Of a stretch of 64,000 bases of DNA, positions 1 through 10,696 are shown piece by piece; position 1 is the first letter of the stretch; every line of letters starts with the position of its first letter. The notes below the pieces were generated by a model. It worked only from the letters and a program-made list of their open reading frames with translations, searched no databases and was not told where the DNA came from. Position numbers and translations under genes: made by a program. This DNA comes from Balamuthia mandrillaris (lineage: Eukaryota; Discosea; Longamoebia; Balamuthiidae): assembly GCA_031835245.1 (NCBI GenBank), contig JAVKOQ010000042.1:135001-199000 (forward strand), given 5' to 3'.

Positions 1-1010
1 CTCTGCCCCACTGCTTCCCTGCTTCCAAGGCAGCCAACCACCCCCTTGCAATCTCCACCGCAGCGGCCACCAGCCGTTGGGCTTCCTCCTCAGTCAAGTT
101 GCAACGATCGGGGTGTATGTTGGCGCTATGCAAGGCTTCCACTTTGATGATATTTCCCAAGCCAGCAAAGATGGTCTGATCCATCAAAGCGCTTGCTGCT
201 GTTTCTCCTCTTCCTCCTTCTTTGGAAAGTCCTCTTGCTTTTCTTTCATCTTCATTGGCTTCTTCATCTCGTTCTTCTTTCAGAGGTTTGTGAGAAGAGT
301 TGAGGGCACGAAAGGCGGAAACGGCCCTTGCAAAGTCAAAGTCGGGGTGAAGCACGTCAATGGAGGGAGGGTTCTGCTGAAACAAAAGAGGAGGACCCTG
401 AACCTCTCTGAGGCTGCCATGGTAGAAAGCAAGAAACTCTTCTGCTGAAGAAGTAGAAGAACTGGAAGAAGAAGTGGCAGAAGTGGAAGAGGAAGAAAAG
501 TAGCATAAAAGACGAGGCTTGCTGACGAGTCCTGTTTTCTTGGAGGGAATGTCTCGCAGCTTGTTGGCGCGAAGGCTGCCGTGAAGAAGGAAATGGTAGC
601 GAAGCCATATTTCCCCACCCTCTTCTTCTTCTTCTTCTTTTGTTGCGTTGTGGGTGCCTTTGTTCTTCTTTTGTTCTCTCTCTGGCTCTTCGTTTTCTTC
701 CTCTTCCTCCTCTTCTGCACTGCTGTGAGAGGAAGAAGAAGAAAAAGCAGAAGAAGAGGATGAAGAAGAAGAAGAAGAAGAAGCACAAGTAGGAGAACAG
801 GAAGAAGAAGAAGAACAAGAAGAAGAGGAAGTGGCAGGAGCAAAGCCAAGAAACAGCTGCTTTCCATGCACGTGCACGCCTCGTAGGGAGCGCCCCAGCA
901 GGCGACTCGTCTCGATCTGCCTGGTGCTGCCCTCCGCCCTCACCACCGTCCTGCCCACAAAAGCCCTCGCCACGTTGCCCCAAATCCTCAAAGTGGGACC
1001 TTCCGGCATT
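1..1010 (-). CDS. NEIL/Fpg-family DNA glycosylase (endonuclease VIII-like), 3' end outside window
   Basis: The reading frame is open from the ATG at 1010 down to the window edge with no intron. The protein begins MPEGPTL, the Fpg/Nei signature: after Met removal Pro2 is the Schiff-base nucleophile and Glu3 the catalytic acid. LLGRSLRGVHVHGKQLFLGF follows, with the conserved beta-domain lysine in GKQLF. A long Ser-run and Glu/Lys-rich insert comes next, then EIWLRYHFLLHGSLR. The helix-two-turn-helix segment DQTIFAGLGNIIKVEAL...IHP is typical of NEIL proteins. The family removes oxidised bases and nicks the abasic site (nucleus or mitochondria). The zinc finger expected at the C-terminus lies beyond the window. 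The roughly 60-residue low-complexity insert is unusual for the family. It shares a divergent promoter with the gene at 1359. Confidence 0.9.
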
Positions 1011-1358
1011 TTTGTTTGTTTTCAATTTTCTGCTGTCGCAAATTTTTTGCGTAGTGGGTCGTTGGAAGTTTCCAATGGAATTTGTTTTCTAGGAAAAAAT
1101 TGGAAACCATGGAAACGCGTTGGGTCACCATGGCGACAGTTCGAATGCATTCATTGGTTTAAATTAATTAAAATGTAATGTCTGTTCAACCACTCTATTA
1201 CAGTCAAACGGTAAAGTTTTATTTTTTCTCCCTTGGTCTCGTTTTCCTTTTCCGTTTCGTTAAAAAAAACGAACAAAGAAGAACGCCAACGTTTGTTTTT
1301 TTTTGTTGTCTCCTAAAAACAAAAAAAAAATTCATAAAAGACAAACAAAAAAAAGACG
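1011..1358. promoter_or_regulatory. Divergent promoter with RFX/X-box-like elements
   Basis: This 348 bp gap separates two head-to-head start codons. It holds GTCACC-AT-GGCGAC at 1124-1137, one mismatch from the RFX X-box consensus GTNRCC(0-3N)RGYAAC, and two further imperfect palindromes, around 1067-1080 (GTTTCCAATGGAAT) and 1104-1116. The part nearest the plus-strand gene is A/T-rich. Regulation by an RFX-type factor is inference. Confidence 0.4.
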
Positions 1359-2531
1359 ATGAAGAAGAAAAATGCCAACGGCTCCGCCGGAAGTAAAAGC
1401 AGCAGAAAGAAACGCGACAAGCAGAAAGAAGACAGCTTGGAGATCACTCCCAACAAGCTCTTGTTGCTCAAAGATCGTCTTCGCGCGGGTGATAATTTCG
1501 CCTCCACCCCCTCTTCTTCTTCTTCTTCCTCCGAGGGACCAAAGATGAAACGCTCCCTCTCCAATCGTAATCTTTCTTTCCAAAACAACAATACATCCGT
1601 TCTTCCTAACAAAGACCTGGCTTCCCTGGAGGACAGCCCGCTTCGGCGTTCCTCCACCGAGGTGGGATTGCTACGGCACCGAAAGATCTCTTTCCAACCA
1701 CCAACAACAAACTCTGCAGAAAAACAAGAAAAAGAACCTCAAAACAAAAGCAACCTCGTTGGGAGAAGCGAAAGGGCAGCCTCCGTGGTACACGCCCGAA
1801 GCCCACCCACACCGCCAACAGCAATAACAACCAACCAACAACAACAACAAACCGGAAAAGAAGGAGAAGGAGGAAAAAACGTTGTTATTGTGGATGTTGC
1901 AGCGAGAAGAAGACGAGGGCATCAAAGAACGAACAGCGAACCCGTGGATTATGCCACGATCACTCGCAAAGACACCAAAGTTCTGCGCGCGAAATGGGAG
2001 AGCCTCATCGAAGAAGGGAGTTCCAAAGCGCAGAGCGAAGACAGAGAAGATGAAGAAGAAGCAGAAGAAGAAGCAAAGGAAGTAAAAGAAGAAGCAAGCC
2101 AAGAAGAGAAGGTGAAGAGAGTAGGAGGAGGGAAAGAAGAGAAGAAAGTTGTTTATGGAACGGTGACAAGAAAGGACACCAAGCTGTTGCGAAGCCAATG
2201 GGAGAATCACATTCAACAACAGTCTCATTCCGCTTCTTCTTCTCCCTTATCGAAAGGAAAAATGATGATGAAGAACAGTAATGAAAGAGAGCGAGACCGA
2301 TTGTTGTTGGCAATGAAGATGAAAGAAGCAAGTCAAAACGGATGGGCGTTGGATGAAGAGGGGGAGATTAGCGATGAAGATGAAGGAATCGAAGGAGATG
2401 AGGAAGGGTTGATGTTGTTCTCGGAGGGAAATGAAGTGTTGATCGTGGACAAGGGATACAATCGAGCGAGTGTCATGATCCAAAAGAAGCTGCAAGAAGA
2501 GGAAGAGAAGAGGAAGAAATGGATGAAATAA
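1359..2531 (+). CDS. Acidic, low-complexity protein with a duplicated TRKDTK motif; function unknown
   Basis: Single-exon frame of 390 residues, from an ATG after an A-rich leader to TAA. I do not recognise the family. The N-terminus is Lys/Ser-rich, followed by Ser runs and basic patches. Two copies of a motif are clear: residues about 195-219 (VDYATITRKDTKVLRAKWES) and about 264-288 (VVYGTVTRKDTKLLRSQWEN), separated by a Glu/Lys-rich, probably helical stretch. The C-terminus (acidic, then about 30 residues rich in Glu/Lys/Arg) could form a short coiled coil. No signal peptide or membrane segment is visible. Its 3' end is 88 bp from the end of the convergent Rab gene. Conservation of the repeated motif while flanking sequence is low-complexity suggests it is the functional unit, perhaps a short binding helix. 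Confidence 0.75.
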   Translation: MKKKNANGSAGSKSSRKKRDKQKEDSLEITPNKLLLLKDRLRAGDNFASTPSSSSSSSEGPKMKRSLSNRNLSFQNNNTSVLPNKDLASLEDSPLRRSSTEVGLLRHRKISFQPPTTNSAEKQEKEPQNKSNLVGRSERAASVVHARSPPTPPTAITTNQQQQQTGKEGEGGKNVVIVDVAARRRRGHQRTNSEPVDYATITRKDTKVLRAKWESLIEEGSSKAQSEDREDEEEAEEEAKEVKEEASQEEKVKRVGGGKEEKKVVYGTVTRKDTKLLRSQWENHIQQQSHSASSSPLSKGKMMMKNSNERERDRLLLAMKMKEASQNGWALDEEGEISDEDEGIEGDEEGLMLFSEGNEVLIVDKGYNRASVMIQKKLQEEEEKRKKWMK

Positions 2532-2619
2532 AAAACAAAGAGACGATATCGATACTTTTAAAAACAAAAACAAAAGGAAAAAAAAAGAAGAGACAGAGTT
2601 ACTGTTCTTCGAAGATTTG

Positions 2620-3417
2620 TCAGTCCTCGTTTTGTATTTTGAGGATTTGGAAAGCAAGTTGCGTGAAGAGGTCTGTCACGTTGACATCATTCTTTGAGCT
2701 TGTTTCGATGTATGAACACGACTCGTCCTCCGCCCAATTCTGAGAACGGCAACACAGGAGAGATAGATAAAACGAAGAGTTTAGAAGCCAGAAGAAAGAA
2801 AAAGAAAAAGACAAGGGATAAAAAAGCTGGCGAAAACGAGAAACGAAAGAACGACAATACGAACCCTTGCTTCTTCTTCTGACACAGCACGTTTGGCCTC
2901 CAAATCAAGCTTTGTTCCCACCAGCCAGAAGAGGGTATCCTCTCCAGCGTACCGCTTGGCCTCGTGCATCCATTTGGCCACGTTGGCAAACGTGTCTTGG
3001 TCGGTGATATCATACGCGAAGATGATCGCGTCCGTTCCTCGATAGTACGCGCTCGTTATTGTTCGGAATCTCTCTTGCCCAGCTGTGTCCCACTGTCGTT
3101 TATGTTGGTCAATGGTAGAGAGAAGGAAGAGGAGCAAAATGAGAGAAAGGATATATGAAAGAAGAATGCACAGTGCTCTCAACAGAACGAGAAGAAGGAC
3201 GTAAGGGCACGGAACGGAGGAAAGAAGACGTACCAACTCAATTTTTATCGTTTTTCCTTCAAGGCCAATCATTTTCGTTTTCTTTTGGGGTATCACGTTG
3301 GAAGGAAAGAATAAAGAGCAAGAGATAAAGAGAGAAACAACGATAGAGTGTGAGCGAGCGAGAATGAGAGAGAGAAAGAGAGAGAATTAGGGATGTAGAG
3401 AAACAGAGAAGAGAGAG

Positions 3418-3453
<36 letters not shown>

Positions 3454-3961
3454 CCATACAAACTCAACCCCAATACTGTCACCGATGGACTCATTGAATG
3501 TGTTCTCCTTTTTGAAAAAAAGAGTTTCATAGAAATGTTAATAATGAGAGAAAAACAGAAAGGATTTTTGTTGGTTGACTGGAAAGAGGGAATAGAACAA
3601 GCAACACACACGCAGAAAAGAGGGGGCACAAACCGAGTATCTCAGTAACAAGCTCGACTTGCCTACCCCAGGATCGCCCGATAGAAGCAGCTTAAACACA
3701 AAGTCGCTGTTTAAAAATAAAAATAAAAGTTAAATAAATCGGATGACAAAGATTTCAACAAACGTAAAGAGAGAGAGAGAGAGAGAGAGAGAGAAGGATA
3801 AAGGAGCCGTACGGTTCTTCAGAGATGGGTTCGGTGGCAGTGGGTCCTCCTTTGTTGCCTTTTCGCTTGCCGCCTCCTCCTCCTTTTTTGTTGCTGTGGG
3901 CGTTGCCGCCGCCGCCACTGTTGCTCGTTTGTTTCTTCTTCTTGCTGCCAAATTGTCCCAT
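2620..3961 (-). CDS. Rab-family small GTPase with predicted N-myristoylation and no prenylation cysteines
   Basis: Six exons: 3961-3813, 3706-3634, 3507-3460, 3281-3234, 3092-2865 and 2739-2620, giving 221 residues in frame. The G motifs are GDPGVGKSS (P-loop), WDTAGQERF (switch II), GTKLD and ETSSK. The sequence around RTITSAYYRG is that of Rab proteins that act in vesicle traffic. The N-terminus begins MGQFGSKKKKQ, a strong N-myristoylation pattern (Gly2, Ser6, Lys7, then polybasic). It is followed by a Gly/Lys/Ser-rich extension of about 50 residues before the G domain. The C-terminus ends ILKIQNED with no Cys at all. Plant ARA6/RabF1 and Plasmodium Rab5b are known Rabs with the same exchange of lipid anchors. 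The acceptor before WDTAG leaves the protein about two residues shorter than usual there; the site may be slightly misplaced. Confidence 0.93.
3771..3794. repeat. (GA)n microsatellite in Rab intron 1
   Basis: A run of GA dinucleotides on the plus strand, which is CT on the coding strand. It lies in the first intron of the Rab gene, the usual place and orientation for such repeats in this window. Similar (GA)n runs occur near 3426-3450 in the next intron. Confidence 0.9.
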
Positions 3962-4564
3962 TTTGATATCCTCTTTGTTTTTTTTTGCGTGTGTGTGTTT
4001 TTGCTGATGATGATGCTCTCTGCTCTTGTTTTGTTTTGCTGTTCTCTCTTTCTCTCTCTCTCTTTGTTTCCCAACAAAAATAATAACAAAAAAATAGGAA
4101 ACAAAAAAAAAACAGAGTCTCTTCTTTCGACAACAACAACAAACACTTGCACACCCCAAAACAACAACAAAAGAAAAGAAAAAGAAGAAAGAGAAAGAAG
4201 CGTCAACAAAAAAAACAGTGCAGAGAGCAGAAAAGATAAACCCAAAAATTGCCAATAAATTGTGTTTTTTTTTTCTGTTCTTCGTCTTCTTTGCGTTGGT
4301 CACTTTTTGGTTGCGCCGATAATTGAATATTTTTTTTTCTTTTGGTTCGTGAGCGTAACACCGTGCGACAGGAATTAATTAATAAAAATTCGACATTTGG
4401 TTAATAATGTCGTCAATAATTGGGGTTTTTAAGGAGTGCTGCCTGGTTACCTTACGGAAATGATCTCTTGCCTGTTTTCAGGCATTGCATCTGGCAACCT
4501 ACTACCTAATAGGCGAGTTGATCGCTTCAAATAGAAACGGCAGTTAGGGGAGGGCGCAAATCCG
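3962..4564. other. Rab 5' region and spacer before tRNA-Gln
   Basis: No gene seen. The stretch next to the Rab ATG is pyrimidine- and A-rich in the Rab sense (probable 5' UTR). At 4382-4414 an imperfect inverted pair reads CGACATT...AATGTCG, related to the TGTCGACA motif found elsewhere. At 4470-4483 a perfect hairpin GCCTG-TTTT-CAGGC is present. Neither has a known function. Confidence 0.4.
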
Positions 4565-4636
4565 AGCCCCATGGTGTAGTTGGTAACATACCAGGTTTTG
4601 GTTCTGGTGCCCTCAGTTCGATTCTGGGTGGGGCTG
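4565..4636 (+). tRNA. tRNA-Gln (anticodon UUG)
   Basis: A 72-base cloverleaf. Acceptor AGCCCCA pairs with TGGGGCT, the D-arm contains GTGTAGTTGGTAAC, the anticodon stem is CCAGG/TCTGG with loop TTTTGGT (UUG at 34-36), and the T-arm is CTCAG-TTCGATT-CTGGG. No intron. A T6 run starts 8 bases downstream and would end RNA polymerase III transcription. Two identical copies lie at 5731 (+) and 57974 (-). Confidence 0.95.
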
Positions 4637-4731
4637 CACATATTTTTTGTGTCCTTTATTTTTTTGTTGTCTTTATGTTTTTTTTTTCAGTTTTTGGTGT
4701 ACTTTGCTTTTGTAACGTTTGTTGTTTGTTG

Positions 4732-5610
4732 TTAACACAACTGCTTTTTTATTTCTGAAGATGAGGATGATTCTCGTTTCATAATTACAAAGAAAGCCAT
4801 AACACAGAGGAGCAGGTACTTGAGAGGAGGAAACTCGTTCATTACGATGGTTATATATCCAACGTATGGCAAAAACCTGTTTCATTCATCCGTGGTAATG
4901 CGTTACAAACACACTCAAGACCAACGCCAAAACAGCAAAGAGATACAACAAACGCGTACCCATGCACTTTGCCAATGAGGTGCTGTCGTTCGACCCACCG
5001 CATGTCGGGAGTATAAATGAGAGCCTTCCAGTCATCTAGTTCGTTATTGTCTCCTTTCGTCAGCGCTTCCAGTATTTCGTTCCCCTTTTCTGTCCTGTTG
5101 GTTCGTGTGGTTATGTGTTGGTTCATCTTGAAAGAGAGGACTTTATACCTTTGGTGAACATTGACAACACGATGAACAACAGGTATTTCTTTCGTTGGAA
5201 TTTTAAACACCACAATATCACCAACCGTTAGATTTGCAGGTGCCTCAGCCAAAAACAGAAGGTCTCCTTTGTAAAAGGCCGGCTGCATGCTGCCACTGTG
5301 TGAATGAACAAAGAAAAAACTTGAGAAGGAGACAACGACAAGCAGAAGAAGAAGAAGAACAAGAACAAGAAGAAGAGCACCTAAGAACAACAACGATAGG
5401 ACTATCGCTTCCAGAGATGAGGATCAAAGTTTTCCAAACGGCAAGCGCAGAGGCAACGATAAGCCCGAAAGAAATAGCTTGCCATGCAAACTGTACAAAC
5501 ATTCAGAACAACGTTAATCTTTTGTTTTTTTTTTTTTGGAAAAATGCAACACAACAACTCACTTCTCTCGGCCGCATAGGCAACAGCCCTTGTAACGTCA
5601 CCATCTGCAT
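4732..5610 (-). CDS. SEC11: Signal peptidase complex catalytic subunit SEC11
   Basis: Five exons (5610-5563, 5490-5381, 5295-5149, 5094-4960, 4876-4732) give 194 residues, close to the family length. A membrane segment ([20 protein letters not shown]) is followed by [16 protein letters not shown], where the Ser of GSM is the nucleophile. Next come [10 protein letters not shown] and PVVHRVV, with the His that replaces the bacterial Lys in eukaryotic enzymes, then [10 protein letters not shown]. The C-terminal membrane segment ends in KRES plus a short tail. The enzyme cleaves signal peptides in the ER membrane as part of the signal peptidase complex. Two ATGs lie in frame at 5610 and 5604; I chose the upstream one. 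Its 3' end is about 95 bp from the tRNA-Gln gene. Confidence 0.95.
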
Positions 5611-5730
5611 CGTTGTTGTATTTGCTGTTTCTAACTTTCTACACAACGGAAAAGTTAGAATTGAGAAATGCAAAACATGAAGCGTACAAAGTTATCATTA
5701 GGCAGAAAAAATTCCCCTTCCCCGTCCAAA

Positions 5731-5802
5731 AGCCCCATGGTGTAGTTGGTAACATACCAGGTTTTGGTTCTGGTGCCCTCAGTTCGATTCTGGGTGGGGC
5801 TG
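5731..5802 (+). tRNA. tRNA-Gln (anticodon UUG), second copy
   Basis: Identical over all 72 bases to the copy at 4565, with the same anticodon loop. A T5 run begins 7 bases after the end. Flanking sequences differ, so the match is confined to the gene. Confidence 0.95.
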
Positions 5803-5955
5803 CACATCTTTTTAGGCCCAACATTATTGTTTCATGTCGTCATGGAACGTACAATATTTTGCTCCTCTCTCCTCTCTCCCCTCTCCTCTCTCCTCTCTCC
5901 TCTCTCTCTCCAGAAAGCATAGATAGATAATACAACAAAGTGCAAACGCTCTCCA

Positions 5956-8900
5956 TTACTTGGCCTCAAACAACTTCATCTTTTCAGGAATCCACTTGCG
6001 GAACTTCTCCAACAGCAGTTTTGCCTTTACGGGTTTGCTTATGTAATCGGTCATGCCCACATCCAAGCATTTCTGTCGATCATGAGAGAGTGCATTTGCT
6101 GTTTGTTGTTGTTGTGCGTGAAAGAAAGTTAGACAAAAAAGTGAATGCATGAACGAGAAAGCAACAAAACAACAGGAGGCACGTACCTGTAAGGGCAAGT
6201 ATTTTACAAGGTGGTTTGCCCATTTGCTTTTCTAACATTCGAATACACAATGTGGCCTCATAGCCGTCCATTATTGGCTTTGTTGGGTTGTTTTTAGTTT
6301 TTTTTAAAAAAAAGAGGTGAGATCTCACTAATGCTTTAAAGATGCAAAACAAAATGAGAAAATAAATAAATAAAAATCATAATACCATCATACAGTCCAT
6401 GAGTATAATGTCATATGTCCGGCATCTTCTGCCATCTGCTGTTTCGATTTCATGCTCCGCCTCGTTCATCATTGCATTGGTTATTTCCTCCACCGCTTCT
6501 TGTCCGTTTTGTGCCACATAATATTCGCAACCAGGAAGATAACTGTTGCAAGTGATACAACAATCAGGAGATGAAAAAACGAAGAGAGAATATAGAAGAG
6601 AAGCAAAGAAGCAGGGAAGCAGAGAACGAGAGAAAACGTATGGTACCGATCGATAACTCGCAGAAGCACTTTCTGGTTGATCCGGTTATCTTCAACAACT
6701 AAGATGCGAAGGGTTTCTTGAGAACGAGAGTTCTCATCCTCCTGACGACAGTTGTTCAGGGAGGGTAGATGGCCAGGAGTAGCTGCTTTGCGGTTTTGCT
6801 CACCTCTTCCTCCTCCTCCTCCATTTCCGGTTGCTCCTCCTTCTCTTTTGCCCCCTCTCTCCTCTATTTGATTGATTTCACCACTAAAATTGACCATCTT
6901 CTTCACTACACTGCCATTGCGTGCCACCGTCTGTTGAGATTCTCTGCGCGGCTCACTGTTCGCTTGTTTGTTATTGTTGTTATAATTGGTGCTGCTATTG
7001 CTGTTGTTGCTATCACCGTCATCATCGTCACTATCACTGCTATCATGGTTAGAAATGGGAAGACCCAAATCTTTCAGTGAGATGATTTCGTTCATGGCCT
7101 CGTCATCGGCAATGTCTCTCAGGCTGTTGATCTTGCTCAGTTTGTCGCGTGGGCTAAGTCCACCCGCCGAACTGGTTCGCAAAGAGGTGTAGGAAGCAGT
7201 TCTGTTGCTTTGTTGGTTGTTTCTGATTCTGTTGGTTTTGTTGTTGCTGCTAATGGATTCCATCATGAGCTGAGGAAACTTTTGCAAGTGCTTTTGGTTG
7301 GAGCGGAGGTATTCTTTCAGGTCAAAGTCGCGGGTGTGCCATGCACTGCCGCTGCTGCTTCGACGGGATAGGCGTTTTTGCATTATTCTCTCCTCCCTTT
7401 GTTTGTCCAAGAGCAAAGAAGGAGAGGAGCTGGGAGAAGCGAAAGAACGGTCTTGAGGGAAAAGAGAGGATAAGGCGCGTAATAAGCACCTCCGTTTCAC
7501 CGGCGTTGTGATCATCTATTGTTTATAATTTTGATGTAAGAATGAGAAACTACAAAAGAAAAAGAGGTGAACAAATACGTACTCTATCTACAAGTCCTGT
7601 ATCAACGCATTCCTTAGCCCTGCTCTTGCCAATCATAGAAGACACCAACACCAACAATGGGCGATAGGTGCTGAAACAGAAGGACTGAAGCTCAGGACAC
7701 ACAGATGGTCTCCTCACGGTTCCGCCTCTTCGTCGCGTAGTCTTCACCTCCTTTAGCTCCAACAACAAACTGAGATCCACAATCACAGCCCCCAAAGGAT
7801 TCTGAGCAGAGAACAAGTTATTGTCTGCGCTGCTGTCTTCTTCTGTTTCGGCTTGTTGTTGGCCAACGTTGTTGTTGTTGTTGCTTTGCTCTTGGCCAAA
7901 GCCATCCTCGTCTTGTTCTTGTGGTTCGTTCTCCGAGTAATCTTCTTGCTCCGTATCATCCGTATCCCAAGTCGTATCGTCGTTGCTTTCGGAACTGGTG
8001 GAATAGCGTTTTTGTTGAAGCGTGTATGGTGCCTTGTTGTTGTGGGACCCTTGGTCGTATAAGGCTGCAGCCTCCGCTGTGACCAGCATTGAAACGCTTG
8101 ACTTACGTAAGAGGCGAGGTTTGCCAGAAGAAGGAGCACCATCCTTCAGCTGCCTTTCTGGATAGCCAATATCATAGGAAGATGCTCTTCTCACTCGCTC
8201 TTCTTCTGCTGCTTCGCTGAAGATATCATTGCTGTCTGGTTGCCCTTTGGAGGAAGAGGAATTTAGACCTCCTCTTCGGGCCATCAAACGTTGACGAGCC
8301 ACGCGTGGGGTAGTTGGGTGTGAGTTGGCGTGTATTTTGCCCAGGTAGAAGCTTTTGCCGGCTTCTTGAAGTTTGGCAGAAACGTTCGTGCGAGGCAAAA
8401 AGTCATGTGGAGAGAGGTTACGCAAAATATGTTGAAGCTCCACCCTGTTCTCAGATGAAAGAGCAGAGAGGGTGTCAGAATCTGAAATAGGAAGAAAGAA
8501 AGAAGTACCGACCTAGAGGAACACTGGATAATATCCCAGTAGTTAAGAACACCTTCTGTAGTCAGTTTGGCGGTGATGTACTTCACCATAACGTTTCTGA
8601 CGGAGCAGTGTGGAATAGCAATAATCAACTTCTTCTTGATTATCTCTGAGTCCGCAGGCGCAGCACTTGAAATGTTCAACGGTGGCACCTGGTTAGCATG
8701 AATCTGCAACAAAGACATCAACTTTTGGTTCAGTTCTGACTCCTCGAGCTCTTCTTCTGCTACGGATGGCTCTGCTTTATCTTTCTCTTTTTGCTTGTTA
8801 TTTTCATCGCTTGGATCTCCCAAGGAAGAAGACGAAGAAGCAGACAAAGAAGAAGAGGAAGAAGATAATGAGGGAGCAGAAGTAGAGATGCGTCGAGGCA

Positions 8901-9781
8901 TCAACGAGTTGCGCCGAGAAGGAGCATTGGAATCAGAAGCGTCGGCGTTGAGCTCTAATTCCACTGTGGCGGTGAACGTAGATCCCTCCCCTACCACGCT
9001 TGTTATGTCTATCGTTCCGTTCATAAGCTGTACAATACGATTACAGATGACCAGTCCTAATCCCGTTCCTTTTTATTTTTTGTTAGCAAGTTGAGTGAGA
9101 GTGAGAGAGTGAGAGAGTGAGAGAGCGAGTTCTTAGGTCGGACCTTCGTACTTGCGTGATGTGCTGTTATCTATTTGAGTAAAGGGCTGGAATTGGAAAA
9201 GCTTTTCGATGGAATCCGGATGAATGCCTATTCCGGTATCCACTACTCTCATCTGGTACCGACCTTTTCTTTTTTTATCTTCGGTGTAGAACGGTGATCC
9301 ATCTTTGGCCATAGCGTCAATCAATCTCTGAGAGAAAAATGGTGACCAGAAAGAGAAGATAGTACTATACCGATGTATATCTCGACACGAACTTCTCCCT
9401 TGCTTGTAAATTTGATGGCATTGTTCACCAAGTTCAGCAATACTTGTGCCAAACGACCAGGATCACCTCGCACAGACCTTGTGATGTGGAATGTTTGTGT
9501 GTTAAAAGCGATGAGCCAAAGCGAGAGAAGAGGGAAGCATAGGAGCAGAGGGCACCTTGGAATATCCGGATCCACGTAACACACCAACTCCAGGTCCTTC
9601 TTTTGAGCTTGCAACACCAACACATCACAAACGCTCTCCACACACTTTTCCAAATCAAAATGGAGGTCTTTCAGGACCACTTGAGTAGCTTCCAGTTTGC
9701 TAAAGTCCAAAATGTCGTTCACAATTCCCAACAATATTCCTCCTTTTTATTTGTTTGCCCATCAGTTTCATCAAGCAGAAT

Positions 9782-9822
<41 letters not shown>

Positions 9823-10696
9823 AAAGAGGGCTAGTAAGAGAACGAGTAAAAGAGAGAGAAGAGAGAAAGAAAGAGAGGGAAAGAGAGCGAGAGAGCGAGA
9901 GAAGAGAGAAAGAGAGAGGGAGGGAGCGAGAGAAGAGAGAGAGAAACATACCAGAAGCTCTTATGGTCCTAACGAGGTCCTTCTGGGAGGGCGTTAGCGC
10001 CTCGTCAGCCAGCAAGCTGGTCATCGTGATGATGCCACATAGAGGGGTGCGGATCTCATGCGACATATTGGCCAGAAAGATGGACTTGGCCTTGGCGGCC
10101 TCCTCCGCTCTGTCCTTGGCCAGGATGAGCTCTCGCTCGTAGTCTTCCCTGTTGAGAAAGTCGGAGGGAGAGCAAGAGGGCGTGGGCAACGAGCCGGCAG
10201 AAGCGGTCAAAGAAGAAGAGGAAGAGGAAGGAGAGGAAGAGAGGGAAAATGAAGAAGCAGCGGAAGACTTGAGAGAGATAAAGTCTTGAATGGAAATGCT
10301 TCGAGTGACTTGGGGTTGCGTGGAGGAAGAGGAAGAAGACGAAGAGCCGGAAGAAAGAGAACGAGGAAGAGAGGAAGCACCAGTGGGGAGGTGAGCGTTG
10401 TTTTCGTTTGCTGCTTTTCGGGTGATGGAGGGAGAGGAGGACGAGGAGGAGGAAGCAGCAGCATTGGAGGGGACAAAAGAGGTGGAGAAGCGAGTCTGAG
10501 AGAGCTCCTCCGTGGCAACGATCTGAAGGCAGCTGTTGGGCTCGCCGTCCTCGTGGTTGACCCGAAGGGAGAGCTCCACCTGCCACGGCCCTATGCGGAC
10601 CACCGTTCGTTCTTCTTTGTTGCCCTTCACGCTCCCTCCCTCCGTTGTGGCTGTAGCGGCGGCGGCTGTGTCATGGCTCTCTTCTGTCTCCGTCAT
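5956..10696 (-). CDS. Hybrid histidine kinase with C-terminal receiver
   Basis: Ten exons, about 1304 residues (exon 5/6 junction near 8509/8449 uncertain). No signal peptide or membrane segment is seen. The N-terminal 240 residues hold a short block ([15 protein letters not shown]) and Ser-rich runs. A helix ([20 protein letters not shown]) leads to the H-box [11 protein letters not shown] (phospho-His). The ATPase boxes are complete: N-box [13 protein letters not shown]1 VVDTGIGI, F-box QPFTQ, G2 GTGLGL. A second region has a degenerate receiver look ([27 protein letters not shown]) interrupted by long acidic inserts. The true receiver follows: [30 protein letters not shown] (phospho-Asp), LALTANAL and YISKPVK (Lys). 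The protein autophosphorylates and relays phosphate His to Asp, probably on to an Hpt protein. It is likely cytosolic. Upstream lies a perfect TGACGTCA. Confidence 0.93.
9783..9950. repeat. Homopurine (AG)n-rich tract in histidine kinase intron 1
   Basis: About 165 bases almost purely A/G on the plus strand, beginning with a (GA) run and continuing as GAGA/GAAA variants. It fills the first intron of the histidine kinase, so the coding strand is pyrimidine-rich throughout. Confidence 0.85.

Noticed and set aside
280-1025. Leu- and Arg-rich frames overlapping the DNA glycosylase
   Set aside because: These are other frames of the same GAA/TTC-rich sequence; the MPEGPTL frame carries all the family motifs.
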